Below, piece after piece: positions 62,201 through 64,000 of a stretch of 64,000 nt of DNA. Below the pieces are notes generated by a model. The model saw only the letters and a list, made by a program, of their open reading frames with translations, searched no databases and was not told the DNA's origin. A program made the translations under genes and the position numbers. Position 1 is the stretch's first letter. Every line of letters begins with the position of its first letter. Source of the DNA: Aquatica leii (lineage: Eukaryota > Arthropoda > Insecta > Coleoptera > Lampyridae); the NCBI GenBank assembly GCA_035610365.1, contig CM069436.1:91821589-91885588 (forward strand). The letters run 5' to 3'.

Positions 62201-63718
62201 AAAAGCAATTTTGCCTACAATAACAGAAAATGATAAAATTGCTTTGAACGAAGTGCTGAACACATTGAAAGACAGACACTTTGGTATTGCTTCTATTATA
62301 CACGATCGTACTAACGCGCTTAAACAAAACATTCAGCAGCAAAGAGAACGTGCGATTCGTCTTGCAGAAAGTTTGCAGTACCTTGAAGATGTTAGGAACC
62401 AACTTAAAGAGTTGAATAAACCGATTGGTAGTAAAGTTGAGGATGTCCAAACTATCTTATCAGATTATGAGCGGATTTTAAACGACCTTAAAGCGAACAA
62501 GAATAAATTGTCGGAAGAACCTGATACAAACACACCAGAGATGCAAAATGTGCTTAGTCAAATGGACGATCTCATTAAGACAGTTGAAGATCAAATCACG
62601 CGTTTAAAACAATTACTGCTGCTACGGGAGCAATTCATTGCTTTGATAACGGACATTATGACGTTTATAACAAAGTACACTGGGGTAGTGCGCGATATTG
62701 AGAAATCGGGTAAAACTGTTGAAGAAAGAATTAAACAATACGACGATATTATTTTAAAAATACAAACGTGCGAAGCAATGCTAGCATCCGCTGAGGATAA
62801 AGGTCAGCAAATAGCGGCAGATGGTACAGCGCAAGATAGAAACAGCATCACGGAACAAATTCAATCGGTTAAACAATCTTTACAAAATCTTCGTCGTGCT
62901 GTCGAAAAGCAAAGACGAGATCACGAACAAACCGCGGCTGAACACCGAAAATTGGCGTCGGAGCTAGAGGATATCTTAGATTGGTTACACGCAAACGAAG
63001 CGGTAGTACGATCTAGACCTCTTCTTCGTCGCGATATTAAAAGTGTCGAAAAGGAACTTGAAAATCACTATGAGTTAAGTAGCAACGTTAACAAATACTT
63101 AGATCGTATCCGAGAAGTACAAGAAGTCACTAAGAACGATGATAGTATGCCTAGCTCATTGTTAGAGCAGTTATCAGAGGCCAACTCACTACTGGCGTCT
63201 TTCCCACGTGAATTAGAAGAGCGCGAAAAATATTTGTTAAATAATAAAGAACTGCGCGAAAATTACGCCGTTGTTAAGCAAAAACTTTTGGATTGGGTAA
63301 AAGAAGCGGAACTGCGTCTACAGACGCATAAGAATGGCGTTGATTTTGAAAACATTTTGACCGATCTCGAAGAACACAAAGCTTACTTTAGTAGTGAAGC
63401 TCCAATTAAAGAGCTGGTGTCGCAGACTATTCAACAAGCTGCAGATAAAATTTGGCCCAGTTTGACTCCAAATGAGCAAGAAGAGTTGAGTCGCGAGCAA
63501 CAACAGCACACGCAATTACTGAAAAACACTTTGAATTCCGCTAAATCGCAACAAGCTTTAATGGAACAAAATGCCGAAATTTGGAGAGATTATTGCCAAA
63601 CGCTGGATAAAGTCAAAACCGTTATTGGGCGAACTCATTTTGTCGATGAGCCTGTGTCTACTTTGGCTGGTCTCACTTCAACGTGCAGAAGATTACTCAT
63701 GCCTTGAATGATATACAG
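5225..63718 (+). CDS. Msp-300: Giant nesprin (Msp-300/SYNE1-like), N-terminal part, 20 exons
   Basis: Spliced gene running off both ends of the recognisable coding sequence. The product begins with tandem calponin-homology domains (CH1 about residues 5-112, CH2 about 148-250, counted from the first codon here), then a rod of spectrin repeats to the window edge. In this family the CH pair binds F-actin, the rod spans long distances, and a C-terminal KASH anchor (not in this window) ties the protein to the outer nuclear membrane through SUN proteins, positioning nuclei and organising muscle cytoskeleton. All introns are GT-AG and every phase joins. Exon coordinates are given separately. No start codon is visible: the first exon begins with a split Asp codon, so earlier exon(s) lie upstream. 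About 21.2 kb is coding. Eight one-base indels and one TGA interrupt the frame after 52.7 kb. Identity as nesprin rather than another spectrin-repeat giant rests on the CH2 motifs LLDPEDVDV and DEKSIMTYVAQFL, shared by the whole CH-CH/plakin/dystonin group, plus the very long uninterrupted rod. Confidence 0.9.
5287..6025. other. Intron 1, left part, nothing recognised
   Basis: AT-rich intronic DNA without recognised features. Confidence 0.5.
6026..8400 (-). mobile_element. DNA transposon with about 100-bp terminal inverted repeats
   Basis: Bases 6026-6127 and the reverse complement of about 8295-8400 align over their whole length at roughly three-quarters identity, both beginning GCCCTGA and sharing GATTCTTATG and CCTGAATCCAAA. 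They bracket a minus-strand coding relic (6296-7990). The arrangement is that of a cut-and-paste transposon about 2.4 kb long. The exact outer ends and target duplication could not be fixed because both flanks contain ATCG-like sequence. Confidence 0.75.
6296..7990 (-). pseudogene. Transposon-borne protein of unknown function, three stops
   Basis: One continuous minus-strand frame with no frameshift, interrupted by stops near 7865, 7430 and 7172. From N to C: CVHCVCGELTLKAQRKPLSP, a cysteine-rich part (WAPSVCCTTCYSNL, CHLTDCYFCM), an acidic linker, DPDKWRLFIDS, VPVAYSVDMKETYEN, CADLKVVALLTGLQSGFTKY, CFLCEWDSRARDKHY, LPPLHIKLGL, KIKEGVFVGPQI, LDFFPENLGAVSDEHGERFH. The two Cys-pair segments look metal-binding. 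I recognise it as a recurrent, multicopy, uncharacterised arthropod/cnidarian protein type, but know no function. Its place between inverted repeats suggests a transposase or accessory protein; that is inference. Confidence 0.8.
8401..9125. other. Intronic DNA, nothing recognised
   Basis: AT-rich, no recognised feature. Confidence 0.5.
9126..9326. repeat. 200-bp palindrome with ribozyme-like motif in each arm
   Basis: Two arms of about 95 bp (9126-9218 and 9231-9326) are inverted copies separated by a short T-rich loop. Each arm carries CTCTGAAGATG, a possible stem of the form GTCCAC paired with GTG(T)GAC (intact in the left arm), and GACGAAAGC. That is the box order of the hammerhead-like motifs found at the Penelope-like element ends in this window. 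Confidence 0.75.
9444..9505. repeat. Short hairpin with CACCCTGTA ends
   Basis: TACAGGGTG at about 9444 and its inverse CACCCTGTA ending near 9505 bound a 60-bp AT-rich segment. Such ends are common in small insect inverted-repeat transposons, and this may be a remnant of one. It directly precedes the LINE. Confidence 0.4.
9508..12325 (+). mobile_element. Non-LTR retrotransposon (R1/LOA-like) with RNase H, 5' truncated
   Basis: Plus-strand LINE remnant. In order: C-terminal half of an APE-type endonuclease (TNPRGEKLLEFI, VIDLTLASPKA, WHVSDEPSLSDHRYIRF), reverse transcriptase (SPGADGMYP, SYRPISLTSFILKLLEKVV, GCPQGGVLS, catalytic YADD at 10657-10668), RNase H (GTIWYTDGAKN, FQAEVAAL near 11450-11580), and a terminal Cys-His knuckle (CRGCLEGDKTPQHLLCKCEA near 12050-12110). 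Stop at 12229. A 3' end with an A-rich tail lies near 12315. Several frameshifts and internal deletions show it is dead. RNase H after the RT points to the R1/LOA/I group; the exact clade is not settled. Confidence 0.85.
12326..15350. other. Intron 1, middle part, little recognised
   Basis: Mostly AT-rich. A minus-strand arrangement at about 13300-13770 resembles a promoter with leader (two TTCTAGAA blocks, then TATATAG), described as a finding. No convincing protein-coding sequence was found; the small open frames at 12797-13027 and 14397-14826 do not resemble anything known to me. Confidence 0.45.
15350..16110 (-). pseudogene. LINE endonuclease fragment
   Basis: The reverse strand from about 16040 reads as a decayed N-terminal part of an APE-type endonuclease from an RTE-like LINE: AKTLQTEESLLEYEE, a broken ITEDNNTAGVEFPTHRNIE block, and further decayed pieces. 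Many stops; no reverse transcriptase attached. Confidence 0.5.
16111..16754. other. End of intron 1
   Basis: AT-rich, with a T-rich tract and TTACAG acceptor directly before the second visible nesprin exon. Nothing else recognised. Confidence 0.5.
16755..16850 (+). CDS. Msp-300: Nesprin exon: CH1 domain, second part
   Basis: A 96-nt, 32-codon exon in phase 0. It contains VEDLIEDLKDG and LLALLEVLSGEKL, which is the conserved actin-binding helix region of CH1. Acceptor TTACAG and donor GTAATC flank it. It is followed by a 49-nt intron. Confidence 0.95.
16900..17076 (+). CDS. Msp-300: Nesprin exon: CH1 domain, C-terminal half
   Basis: A 177-nt, 59-codon phase-0 exon. It carries the CH1 signatures ANTALQFL, KLVNINATDLVDGRP and VLGLIWTIILYFQ, which form the end of the first calponin-homology domain. 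Acceptor TTTTAG, donor GTAATT. The next intron is 155 nt. Confidence 0.95.
17232..17386 (+). CDS. Msp-300: Nesprin exon: CH1-CH2 linker and start of CH2
   Basis: A 155-nt exon. It begins with IEENSRALEYL, then has a Ser/Thr-rich linker, and ends with ARKTLLQWVANALP, the first helix of CH2. It stops after AG of a Ser codon that is completed by C at 42045. The donor GTAAGT opens a 24,658-nt intron, so the actin-binding module can be made only if this long, transposon-filled intron is removed correctly. Confidence 0.93.
17387..17880. other. Start of 24.7-kb intron, nothing recognised
   Basis: Begins with donor GTAAGT. No element was recognised. Confidence 0.5.
17880..18061 (-). pseudogene. LINE reverse-transcriptase fragment
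   Basis: The reverse strand reads SEEILQITDEEIK, a stop, ALKQMKNNRNTITVDDIKTS, matching the segment just before the RT domain of RTE/jockey-type LINEs (IKxAIKxMKNNKAPGxDxI). It ends where the palindromic Penelope-like insertion begins. Confidence 0.6.
18169..18208 (-). ncRNA. Hammerhead-like motif, PLE-B left end
   Basis: Minus strand: TTT outer-stem arm, CTGAAGA core, one extra A, a 5-bp stem GACAG/CTGTC with an 8-nt loop, then GAAAC, TTC and AAA closing the outer stem. This copy keeps the core GAAA box. Confidence 0.6.
18249..19235 (-). pseudogene. PLE-B left copy: RT C-terminus and GIY-YIG endonuclease
   Basis: Minus strand. LDHINQLDFNIKFTMEKE, FLDVLVTRNMDNKLGHQVYR and KPTHTDRYLNAESHHHLAQK mark the RT thumb. 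After a frameshift near 18560-18590 comes the endonuclease: HIPCSCGLAYIGQTGR, FLDTGHTIKFEEA, PIWKNMF. The catalytic RT core (YVDD) lies beyond the junction and is missing from this copy. Confidence 0.85.
19250..20531 (+). pseudogene. PLE-B right copy: RT with YVDD and GIY-YIG endonuclease
   Basis: Plus strand, 5' truncated. RT motifs: DVTSLFTKVPLQTALEII, YEQIEGATMGSPLSPVIANI, catalytic YVDDTFVIW at about 19609, and TMEKETNRSIPFLDVLVTRN. A stop at 19993-19995 and a further stop near 20140 separate the endonuclease: GVYHIPCSCGLAYIGQTGR, EHFLDTGHTIKFEEA, APIWKNIF, ending at a TAA at 20529-20531. PLE reverse transcriptases prime at nicks made by this GIY-YIG nuclease. Broken, so inactive. Confidence 0.88.
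20568..20607 (+). ncRNA. Hammerhead-like motif, PLE-B right end
   Basis: Plus strand counterpart of 18169-18208: CTGAAGA at 20571, one extra A, 5-bp stem GACAG/CTGTC, then AAAAC (the conserved G is A here), GTC and AAA. The TTT/AAA outer stem is kept. The lost G would be expected to abolish cleavage. Confidence 0.55.
20707..21136. other. Intronic DNA between PLE-B and PLE-A1
   Basis: AT-rich, no recognised feature. Confidence 0.5.
21137..22912 (-). mobile_element. PLE-A1: 5'-truncated Penelope-like element
   Basis: Minus-strand element. From 5' to 3': RT fingers and palm from 22863 (HLYGLPKIHKNNMPLRPITS, VSFDVESLYTNVP, DEGLPMGSSLSPVVANIYM), a TGA directly after QAIEK where the copy at 39.46 kb has TCA, then YVDDTF near 22300, a frameshift near 22190, TTVYRKPTHTGRYLNFESNH from 22145, and a GIY-YIG endonuclease (CIYQVPCECGKSYVGETKRP, EEHWYKRKFKEA, IWKPLIEPLKQL) ending near 21390. 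The 3' tail holds a hammerhead-like motif and ends near 21137 with a tail shared with the copy at 40.48 kb. The 5' end is cut at about 22912, where a LINE begins. Confidence 0.88.
21232..21275 (-). ncRNA. Hammerhead-like motif, PLE-A1 tail
   Basis: Minus strand: CAC outer-stem arm, CTGATGA core, one extra C, a 6-bp stem GATTGC/GCAATC with a 10-nt loop, GAAAC, GTT and GTG closing the outer stem. All core boxes are intact; two near-identical copies lie at 37530 and 40350. Confidence 0.65.
22920..25370 (+). mobile_element. Degenerate RTE-like LINE (endonuclease and RT)
   Basis: Plus strand. Endonuclease part: LGIIQTYAPLQGTEE and IILIGDYNARVGKGN (catalytic Asp/Asn near 23143-23157). RT part, broken by many stops: a decayed fingers region near 24150-24420, GLKQGDSLSPLLF-like sequence near 24572, YADD at 24713-24724 followed by IVLISDRSKMQ, KINENKTG, ATYEYLGWIRS-like sequence, then the C-terminal region KLQIYNTLVVPTLLYSIEAS and KQLAWYGYVSRID near 25210. 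The reading is AT-biased and frames shift repeatedly, so it is an old copy. The clade assignment is tentative. Confidence 0.8.
25371..26830. other. Intronic DNA, nothing recognised
   Basis: Includes a GC-richer patch near 26030-26600. A 96-codon minus-strand open frame at 26316-26606 resembles no family I know. No repeats were recognised. Confidence 0.45.
26837..27910 (-). pseudogene. pogo/Tigger-type transposase relic
   Basis: Minus strand, N to C: decayed CENP-B-like helix-turn-helix part (VYTWFLQQRVRHALM-like, 27870-27770), EKVYNADESGLYWRCLHEKT (first catalytic Asp near 27590), then after a stop and a missing middle segment DGYIAVMFLPPNCTALIQPM from about 27420, where the usual DQ after QPM reads YQ (third Asp lost), then MKRTHRKSLM, LKNVSLKDTVFSLSESWTQV, and an acidic tail. 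The domain order is that of pogo/Tigger/jerky transposases. The second Asp region is deleted. Confidence 0.85.
27911..29462. other. Intronic DNA, nothing recognised
   Basis: AT-rich; small open frames without resemblance to known proteins. The last nine bases before the next element form its target duplication. Confidence 0.5.
29472..31521. mobile_element. Foldback-like element with 9-bp target duplication
   Basis: A 2,050-bp non-coding element with long terminal inverted repeats starting ACCGGTGTGAAG and ending with the inverse. The flanks 29463-29471 and 31522-31530 are the same nine bases, AAACCCACC. The outer 200 bp of each arm are inverted copies; inside them the arms carry copies of a 180/181-bp unit, one on the left and three on the right. 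A 9-bp duplication and internal tandem repeats in the arms are features of Drosophila Foldback elements and the Mutator superfamily. No transposase is present, so it would depend on another source. Confidence 0.88.
30751..31293 (+). repeat. Three tandem 181-bp units in the right arm
   Basis: The block starting AACTGCACGTCATTG recurs at 30751, 30932, 31113 and (variant) 31294, exactly 181 bases apart. The left arm has one inverted unit of 180 bases (caatga at 29685 and again at 29865). The units differ by a few substitutions in the middle, for instance around GTTAGCGTTTAGC. Confidence 0.9.
31531..31690. other. Short spacer between Foldback-like element and PLE-C
   Basis: No recognised feature. 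Confidence 0.5.
31690..32600 (+). mobile_element. PLE-C: 3' part of a Penelope-like element
   Basis: Plus strand. RT C-terminal remnant (TNRYLNAESHHNPVQKN), linker (LAKRAIRMSDDENLQ), a frameshift near 31985-32000, then a GIY-YIG endonuclease (GVYKIPCSCGSSYIGQTGR, AEHVWNQGHTLNFDQT) to a stop at 32286. Downstream sequence keeps reading SWLPVLYPLRQR, so this stop may be secondary. A hammerhead-like motif follows at 32484, and the adjacent 60 bp are shared with 2304-2345. The RT catalytic core is absent. Confidence 0.85.
32484..32524 (+). ncRNA. Hammerhead-like motif, PLE-C tail
   Basis: ACT outer-stem arm, CTGAAGA at 32487, one extra T, a 5-bp stem GCAAG/CTTGC with a 9-nt loop, AAAAC (G to A in the core box), GTC and AGT closing the outer stem. 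Confidence 0.5.
32601..34800. other. Intronic DNA, nothing firmly recognised
   Basis: The first 400 bp may continue PLE-C flanking sequence (a weak open frame to 32744 and RT-poor reading to 33155). The rest is AT-rich without recognised features. Confidence 0.45.
34800..35720 (-). pseudogene. LINE RT/3' fragment, first of two related copies
   Basis: The minus strand at 35677-35474 reads YTLNFVNVIIAQDNKDINYM and KLKEEYTKVGLKINLGK, the segment around and after the RT active site of jockey/RTE-like LINEs; the YADD itself is replaced by NV after a deletion. Decayed C-terminal sequence follows to about 34800. Confidence 0.65.
35790..36090 (-). pseudogene. PLE-D 3' fragment, first copy
   Basis: The reverse strand shares the block around 35919-35975 (CCCAATCAAAGT, GAGCTCAACCC) with the PLE-D copy at 37087-37135 and continues to a GCGAAACGTTGG tail typical of Penelope-like 3' regions. 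No catalytic motif remains. Confidence 0.55.
36300..37015 (-). repeat. Second copy of the LINE 3' fragment
   Basis: Aligns with 34800-35720 in the same direction, with many indels (shared landmarks: the block with CATGATTTTCTTGG, TTTTTGTTTTAGGGATC, GTTCTATAAATATTTTAAA). As in the first copy, PLE-D sequence lies directly to its right, so the LINE/PLE-D pair looks duplicated. Confidence 0.7.
37530..37573 (-). ncRNA. Hammerhead-like motif, PLE-A palindrome left end
   Basis: Same as 21232-21275 base for base in all core elements: CAC, CTGATGA, extra C, GATTGC/GCAATC stem, GAAAC, GTT, GTG. Confidence 0.65.
37684..38081 (-). pseudogene. PLE-A left-arm GIY-YIG endonuclease
   Basis: Minus strand, truncated at the N-side at STTIRSIISNTKPQ. 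CIYQVPCECSKSYVGETK, then a one-base shift near 37960, KEHQTHTQRGEISKSG, EEHWYKRKFKEAA, IWKPLIEPLKQL. Compared with PLE-A1 the Gly after Cys-Glu-Cys reads Ser. Confidence 0.85.
38121..39566 (+). pseudogene. PLE-A N-terminus and RT, two stops, motif deletion
   Basis: One plus-strand frame with stops at 38379 and 38832. N-terminal region FRVKSPIPGTRALKILERA, ITPKHVPVLDSIGAVE, NKCIKILLADKRAATVIMD, then HLYGLPKIHKNNMPLRPITS, VSFDVESLYTNV, WLRYVDDTFIIW near 39488. Between KDRLFIQ and VVANIYMNW the GLPMGS motif present in PLE-A1 is missing, so this RT lacks a conserved palm motif. It ends at the inverted junction near 39566. Confidence 0.88.
39573..39868 (-). pseudogene. PLE-A N-terminal piece, inverted copy
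   Basis: Minus strand: EETHIKFLRRARDNQ and FRVKSPIPGTRALKILER, inverted copy of 38083-38382, with a frameshift relative to it after LERQ. Confidence 0.85.
39870..40256 (+). pseudogene. PLE-A right-arm GIY-YIG endonuclease
   Basis: Plus strand, joined at its 5' side to the inverted N-terminal piece. SSTTIRNIISNTKPQ, CIYQVPCECGKSYVGETKRP, HTQRRETSKSGIAQHSW, EEHWYKRKFKEAASI, ISNIWKPLIEPLKQLN, stop TAA at 40254-40256. Open throughout, and closest to PLE-A1. Confidence 0.88.
40350..40393 (+). ncRNA. Hammerhead-like motif, PLE-A palindrome right end
   Basis: CTGATGA at 40353, extra C, stem GATTGC/GCAATC, GAAAC near 40383, GTT, GTG at 40391-40393. Core boxes intact. Confidence 0.65.
40830..41060 (-). 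pseudogene. LINE reverse-transcriptase fragment
   Basis: The reverse strand reads NRQAGLTTRRSTII-like sequence and, after a stop, HSIHRSTKSIRYC / AFIDLRKVYDIVPQKDIW in neighbouring frames, the RT fingers/palm segment of a LINE (AFIDLKxAFDxVxRxxLW). Confidence 0.55.
41061..42044. other. End of the 24.7-kb intron
   Basis: AT-rich, no element recognised. It ends with TTTTACAG, the acceptor before the CH2 exon. Confidence 0.5.
42045..42930 (+). CDS. Msp-300: Nesprin exon: rest of CH2 and first rod segment
   Basis: An 886-nt exon. Its first base completes the split Ser codon; then come the CH2 motifs VRDFGASWRDGIAF, DAIKANLINL, LLDPEDVDV and DEKSIMTYVAQFLHKYP. After CH2 the protein turns into acidic and basic coiled segments with a Trp pattern (SWLEINRLWNQLE, YIGEWLAKAEKLI) typical of divergent spectrin repeats. 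It ends at HK before donor GTAAGA. A 49-nt intron follows. Confidence 0.95.
42980..43181 (+). CDS. Msp-300: Nesprin exon: spectrin-like rod
   Basis: A 202-nt exon in phase 0, ending one base into a Gly codon. It encodes helical rod sequence (GWTVKYGRVDKVVQLLDQYRN and continuing). The downstream intron is 49 nt with donor GTACGT and acceptor TTATAG. Confidence 0.9.
43231..45023 (+). CDS. Msp-300: Nesprin exon: spectrin repeats
   Basis: A 1,793-nt exon completing a Gly codon and ending in phase 0. It encodes about 597 residues with regularly spaced Trp-containing helices (EFNRWLDKAEEAI, VLSNWLRKAENIL, EISKWLDDAETLL, VISSWLSKAEQLI), the helix-A signature of nesprin/dystonin-type spectrin repeats. 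The frame is open throughout. Confidence 0.94.
45075..51645 (+). CDS. Msp-300: Nesprin giant exon: about 20 spectrin repeats
   Basis: A 6,571-nt exon (2,190 codons plus one base) with no stop or frameshift. It is pure rod: long amphipathic helices, rich in K, E, Q and N, with a Trp every 100 or so residues. From about 49.1 kb the repeats settle into an ordered two-repeat pattern with a helix of the type TSPDGREIIR followed about 320 nt later by LKATLQEKRAQLQ. In known nesprins this rod is an extended spacer with binding sites for partner proteins; none can be assigned from sequence alone. It ends in G of a split Asp codon before donor GTACGT. Confidence 0.95.
51697..52545 (+). CDS. Msp-300: Nesprin exon: spectrin repeats
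   Basis: An 849-nt exon completing the split Asp codon. It contains one complete two-repeat module: LSEKEAQLKQYK near the start and GEKLYPATAATGRETIR near 52.23 kb. It ends with one G before a 54-nt intron that happens to be open in frame (52546-52599). Confidence 0.93.
52600..53191 (+). CDS. Msp-300: Nesprin exon with a one-base deletion
   Basis: A 592-nt exon from acceptor TTTCAG to donor GTAAGC. The rod sequence reads correctly up to the A-run at 52762-52766, continues one frame over to the exon end (QREVDNMKFDLDKYV, LSWLTETEASL, ATVEEKQEQLEKYQ), and would be a whole number of codons with one more A. Left as is, the frame would stop at 52899-52901. A homopolymer error in the consensus is the simplest explanation. 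Confidence 0.9.
53254..53328 (+). CDS. Msp-300: Candidate cassette exon in nesprin rod (25 codons)
   Basis: A 75-nt open segment between acceptor ACTTTAG and donor GTAAGC, phase 0 at both ends. It encodes DLARTVDFRQRAL and SEVLSLFDHLEQ. Joining the flanking exons directly gives an ordinary spectrin-repeat helix (EEKQEQLEKYQ followed by TLLTSLKQNENEFD), and the spacing between repeat landmarks then matches the rest of the rod. Including it adds 25 residues inside a helix. It therefore looks like an optional exon. Splicing itself cannot be seen from genomic sequence. Confidence 0.6.
53458..53708 (+). CDS. Msp-300: Nesprin exon: spectrin repeat
   Basis: A 251-nt exon from acceptor CTGTAG to donor GTACTC. 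It encodes TLLTSLKQNENEFDKL through CSDWIAAAQS, that is, the second and third helices of one repeat and the Trp helix of the next. It ends after AG of an Arg codon. A 49-nt intron follows. Confidence 0.92.
53758..54027 (+). CDS. Msp-300: Nesprin exon: spectrin repeat with GEKLYP motif
   Basis: A 270-nt exon that completes the Arg codon and ends after AG of another. It contains ELGEKLYPTTSSDGGEVI near 53.89 kb, the recurring loop-helix landmark of the supermodule. The 51-nt intron after it has donor GTAAGT and acceptor ATCAG. Confidence 0.92.
54079..55645 (+). CDS. Msp-300: Nesprin exon with two frameshifts and one stop
   Basis: A 1,567-nt rod exon. Three breaks occur close together: one extra base in the A-run 54149-54152, an in-frame TGA at 54462-54464 in a position where Trp (TGG) is expected, and one missing base near 54518-54521. 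The two indels cancel, so the exon keeps the correct total phase. Outside the breaks the rod is normal, with landmarks GDKVIPGTVDYGQGNIR, VLANTAPSGHDLI and SIPEKRAQLDQIK. It ends in ATG before donor GTAAGT. Confidence 0.9.
55698..56019 (+). CDS. Msp-300: Nesprin exon: spectrin repeat
   Basis: A 322-nt phase-0 exon ending one base into an Asp codon. It encodes KLLSERENQYKDHKVY, the Trp helix ELQRWLIRAQEKM, and the landmark VILPSTSPAGQEIIR near 55.93 kb. A 50-nt intron follows. Confidence 0.92.
56070..57122 (+). CDS. Msp-300: Nesprin exon: spectrin repeats
   Basis: A 1,053-nt exon, completing the Asp codon and ending one base into an Ala codon. It is open throughout, with LSDWLQQIAILTK, NLSEKAKQVEDVK and the landmark GEKVLRNTRSDGREVI near 56.63 kb. 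A 59-nt intron follows with donor GTGAGT. Confidence 0.93.
57182..60183 (+). CDS. Msp-300: Nesprin exon with two compensating indels
   Basis: A 3,002-nt rod exon. One extra T in the run 58160-58165 shifts the frame and one missing A in the run 59613-59616 shifts it in the opposite direction relative to phase. Total length agrees with an intact exon. Landmarks recur near 57.35, 57.99, 58.63 and 59.26 kb. It ends at ETAK before donor GTAAGT. Confidence 0.9.
60234..60407 (+). CDS. Msp-300: Nesprin exon: rod with proline-rich break
   Basis: A 174-nt, 58-codon exon. After a helix it contains CISRPSSPRDVLPPPIPQLE, a Pro/Ser-rich stretch that breaks the otherwise continuous rod, then ARLEDLIDQ. This is the only clear hinge-like or possible SH3-ligand-like stretch in the rod sequence here. 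A 94-nt intron follows. Confidence 0.9.
60502..60612 (+). CDS. Msp-300: Nesprin exon: short rod exon
   Basis: A 111-nt, 37-codon phase-0 exon encoding KQEDSPLPDGSGNRLK and continuing with LLEHLEAHGFIKKLHDQFDK. With the previous exon it forms a less regular linker in the rod. An 84-nt intron follows. Confidence 0.87.
60697..63718 (+). CDS. Msp-300: Nesprin exon: last rod exon in window, three indels
   Basis: A 3,022-nt exon from acceptor TTTTAG to donor GTGAGT. Three one-base breaks are visible: an extra A in 60829-60832, an extra base in 61045-61050, and a missing T near 63677-63678. Correcting for these gives 1,007 codons, a whole number. Spectrin-type helices continue (INTWFDNLVKRIDVI, ILDWLHANEAVVRS, LLDWVKEAELRLQ) and the rod carries on past this window. 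Confidence 0.9.
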
Positions 63719-64000
63719 GTGAGTTAACGTTTTTTGCTTATTTTTTAAATTCATTTGTTTTTATAAATCTTAAAATCTAAATTAGTTTAAGGTTATGAAT
63801 CTATCAAATATTATCGACTATTTCTGTAGAGAAATATGAGATATTAAAAACGTCTTTAAAATGAAATTACAATATAGTTCAAATCGTTTTTAAATTATTT
63901 GACATGAGAAATTGTTGAAAACTGTCAAAAATATTCGGCTGTTTATCAAGGTTTTGACAATTACATAATCGAATTTGTATCTACGTTGAATTAAAGTTTA
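63719..64000 (+). other. Start of the next nesprin intron
   Basis: AT-rich non-coding sequence following the GTGAGT donor. No acceptor followed by coding sequence was seen before the window ends. Confidence 0.8.

Noticed and set aside
1-64000. CRISPR array, tRNA, rRNA or prokaryotic features
   Set aside because: The 181-bp repeats have no CRISPR-like spacer pattern, no cloverleaf was recognised, and spliced genes show the DNA is eukaryotic.

Overview
This window is animal DNA, most likely from an insect and possibly a beetle. It is AT-rich, its genes are split by many introns of about 49-60 bases with GT-AG ends, and the intergenic and intronic DNA is full of decayed arthropod-type transposons (mariner, piggyBac, pogo/Tigger, several non-LTR retrotransposons, Penelope-like elements and a Foldback-like element). 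No bacterial operons, CRISPR arrays, rRNA or tRNA genes were recognised.

The only host gene recognised is the N-terminal part of a giant nesprin (Msp-300 / SYNE1 family), on the + strand from 5225 to beyond the right edge. Four small exons (5225-5286, 16755-16850, 16900-17076, 17232-17386) encode the first calponin-homology domain, a linker and the start of the second. A 24.7-kb intron cuts the second CH domain. Exons from 42045 to 63718 finish CH2 and then encode a very long spectrin-repeat rod, including one 6.57-kb exon. About 21.2 kb of coding sequence (about 7,070 residues) is present. The 5' exon(s) with the start codon and the C-terminal rod and KASH end lie outside. From 49.6 to 59.3 kb the rod is a regular two-repeat supermodule of about 650 nt. 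Eight one-base indels and one nonsense change interrupt the frame, all between 52.7 and 63.7 kb. I read them as likely consensus errors because the surrounding frame and splice phases are intact.

The first 5.2 kb (upstream intron) holds a mariner relic with an inserted duplicated sequence, a Penelope-like tail and a decayed piggyBac copy. Intron 1 (5287-16754) holds a 2.4-kb inverted-repeat transposon carrying a protein of unknown function, a short palindrome with ribozyme-like motifs, an R1/LOA-like LINE with RNase H, and a second LINE fragment.

The 24.7-kb intron (17387-42044) is a transposon graveyard: a palindromic Penelope-like element (PLE-B), a truncated PLE-A, a LINE, a Tigger/pogo copy, a 2,050-bp Foldback-like element with a 9-bp target duplication and 181-bp internal tandem repeats, PLE-C, a duplicated LINE/PLE-D segment, and a palindromic PLE-A nested inside the reverse transcriptase of PLE-D with an 11-bp target duplication.

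The most interesting structure is the set of short hammerhead-ribozyme-like motifs at the 3' ends of three different Penelope-like families. In all of them one extra nucleotide lies between the CTGAWGA box and stem II. In two independent palindromic insertions such a motif sits near both ends, reading outward. All functional statements rest on motif recognition by eye; no search was run.
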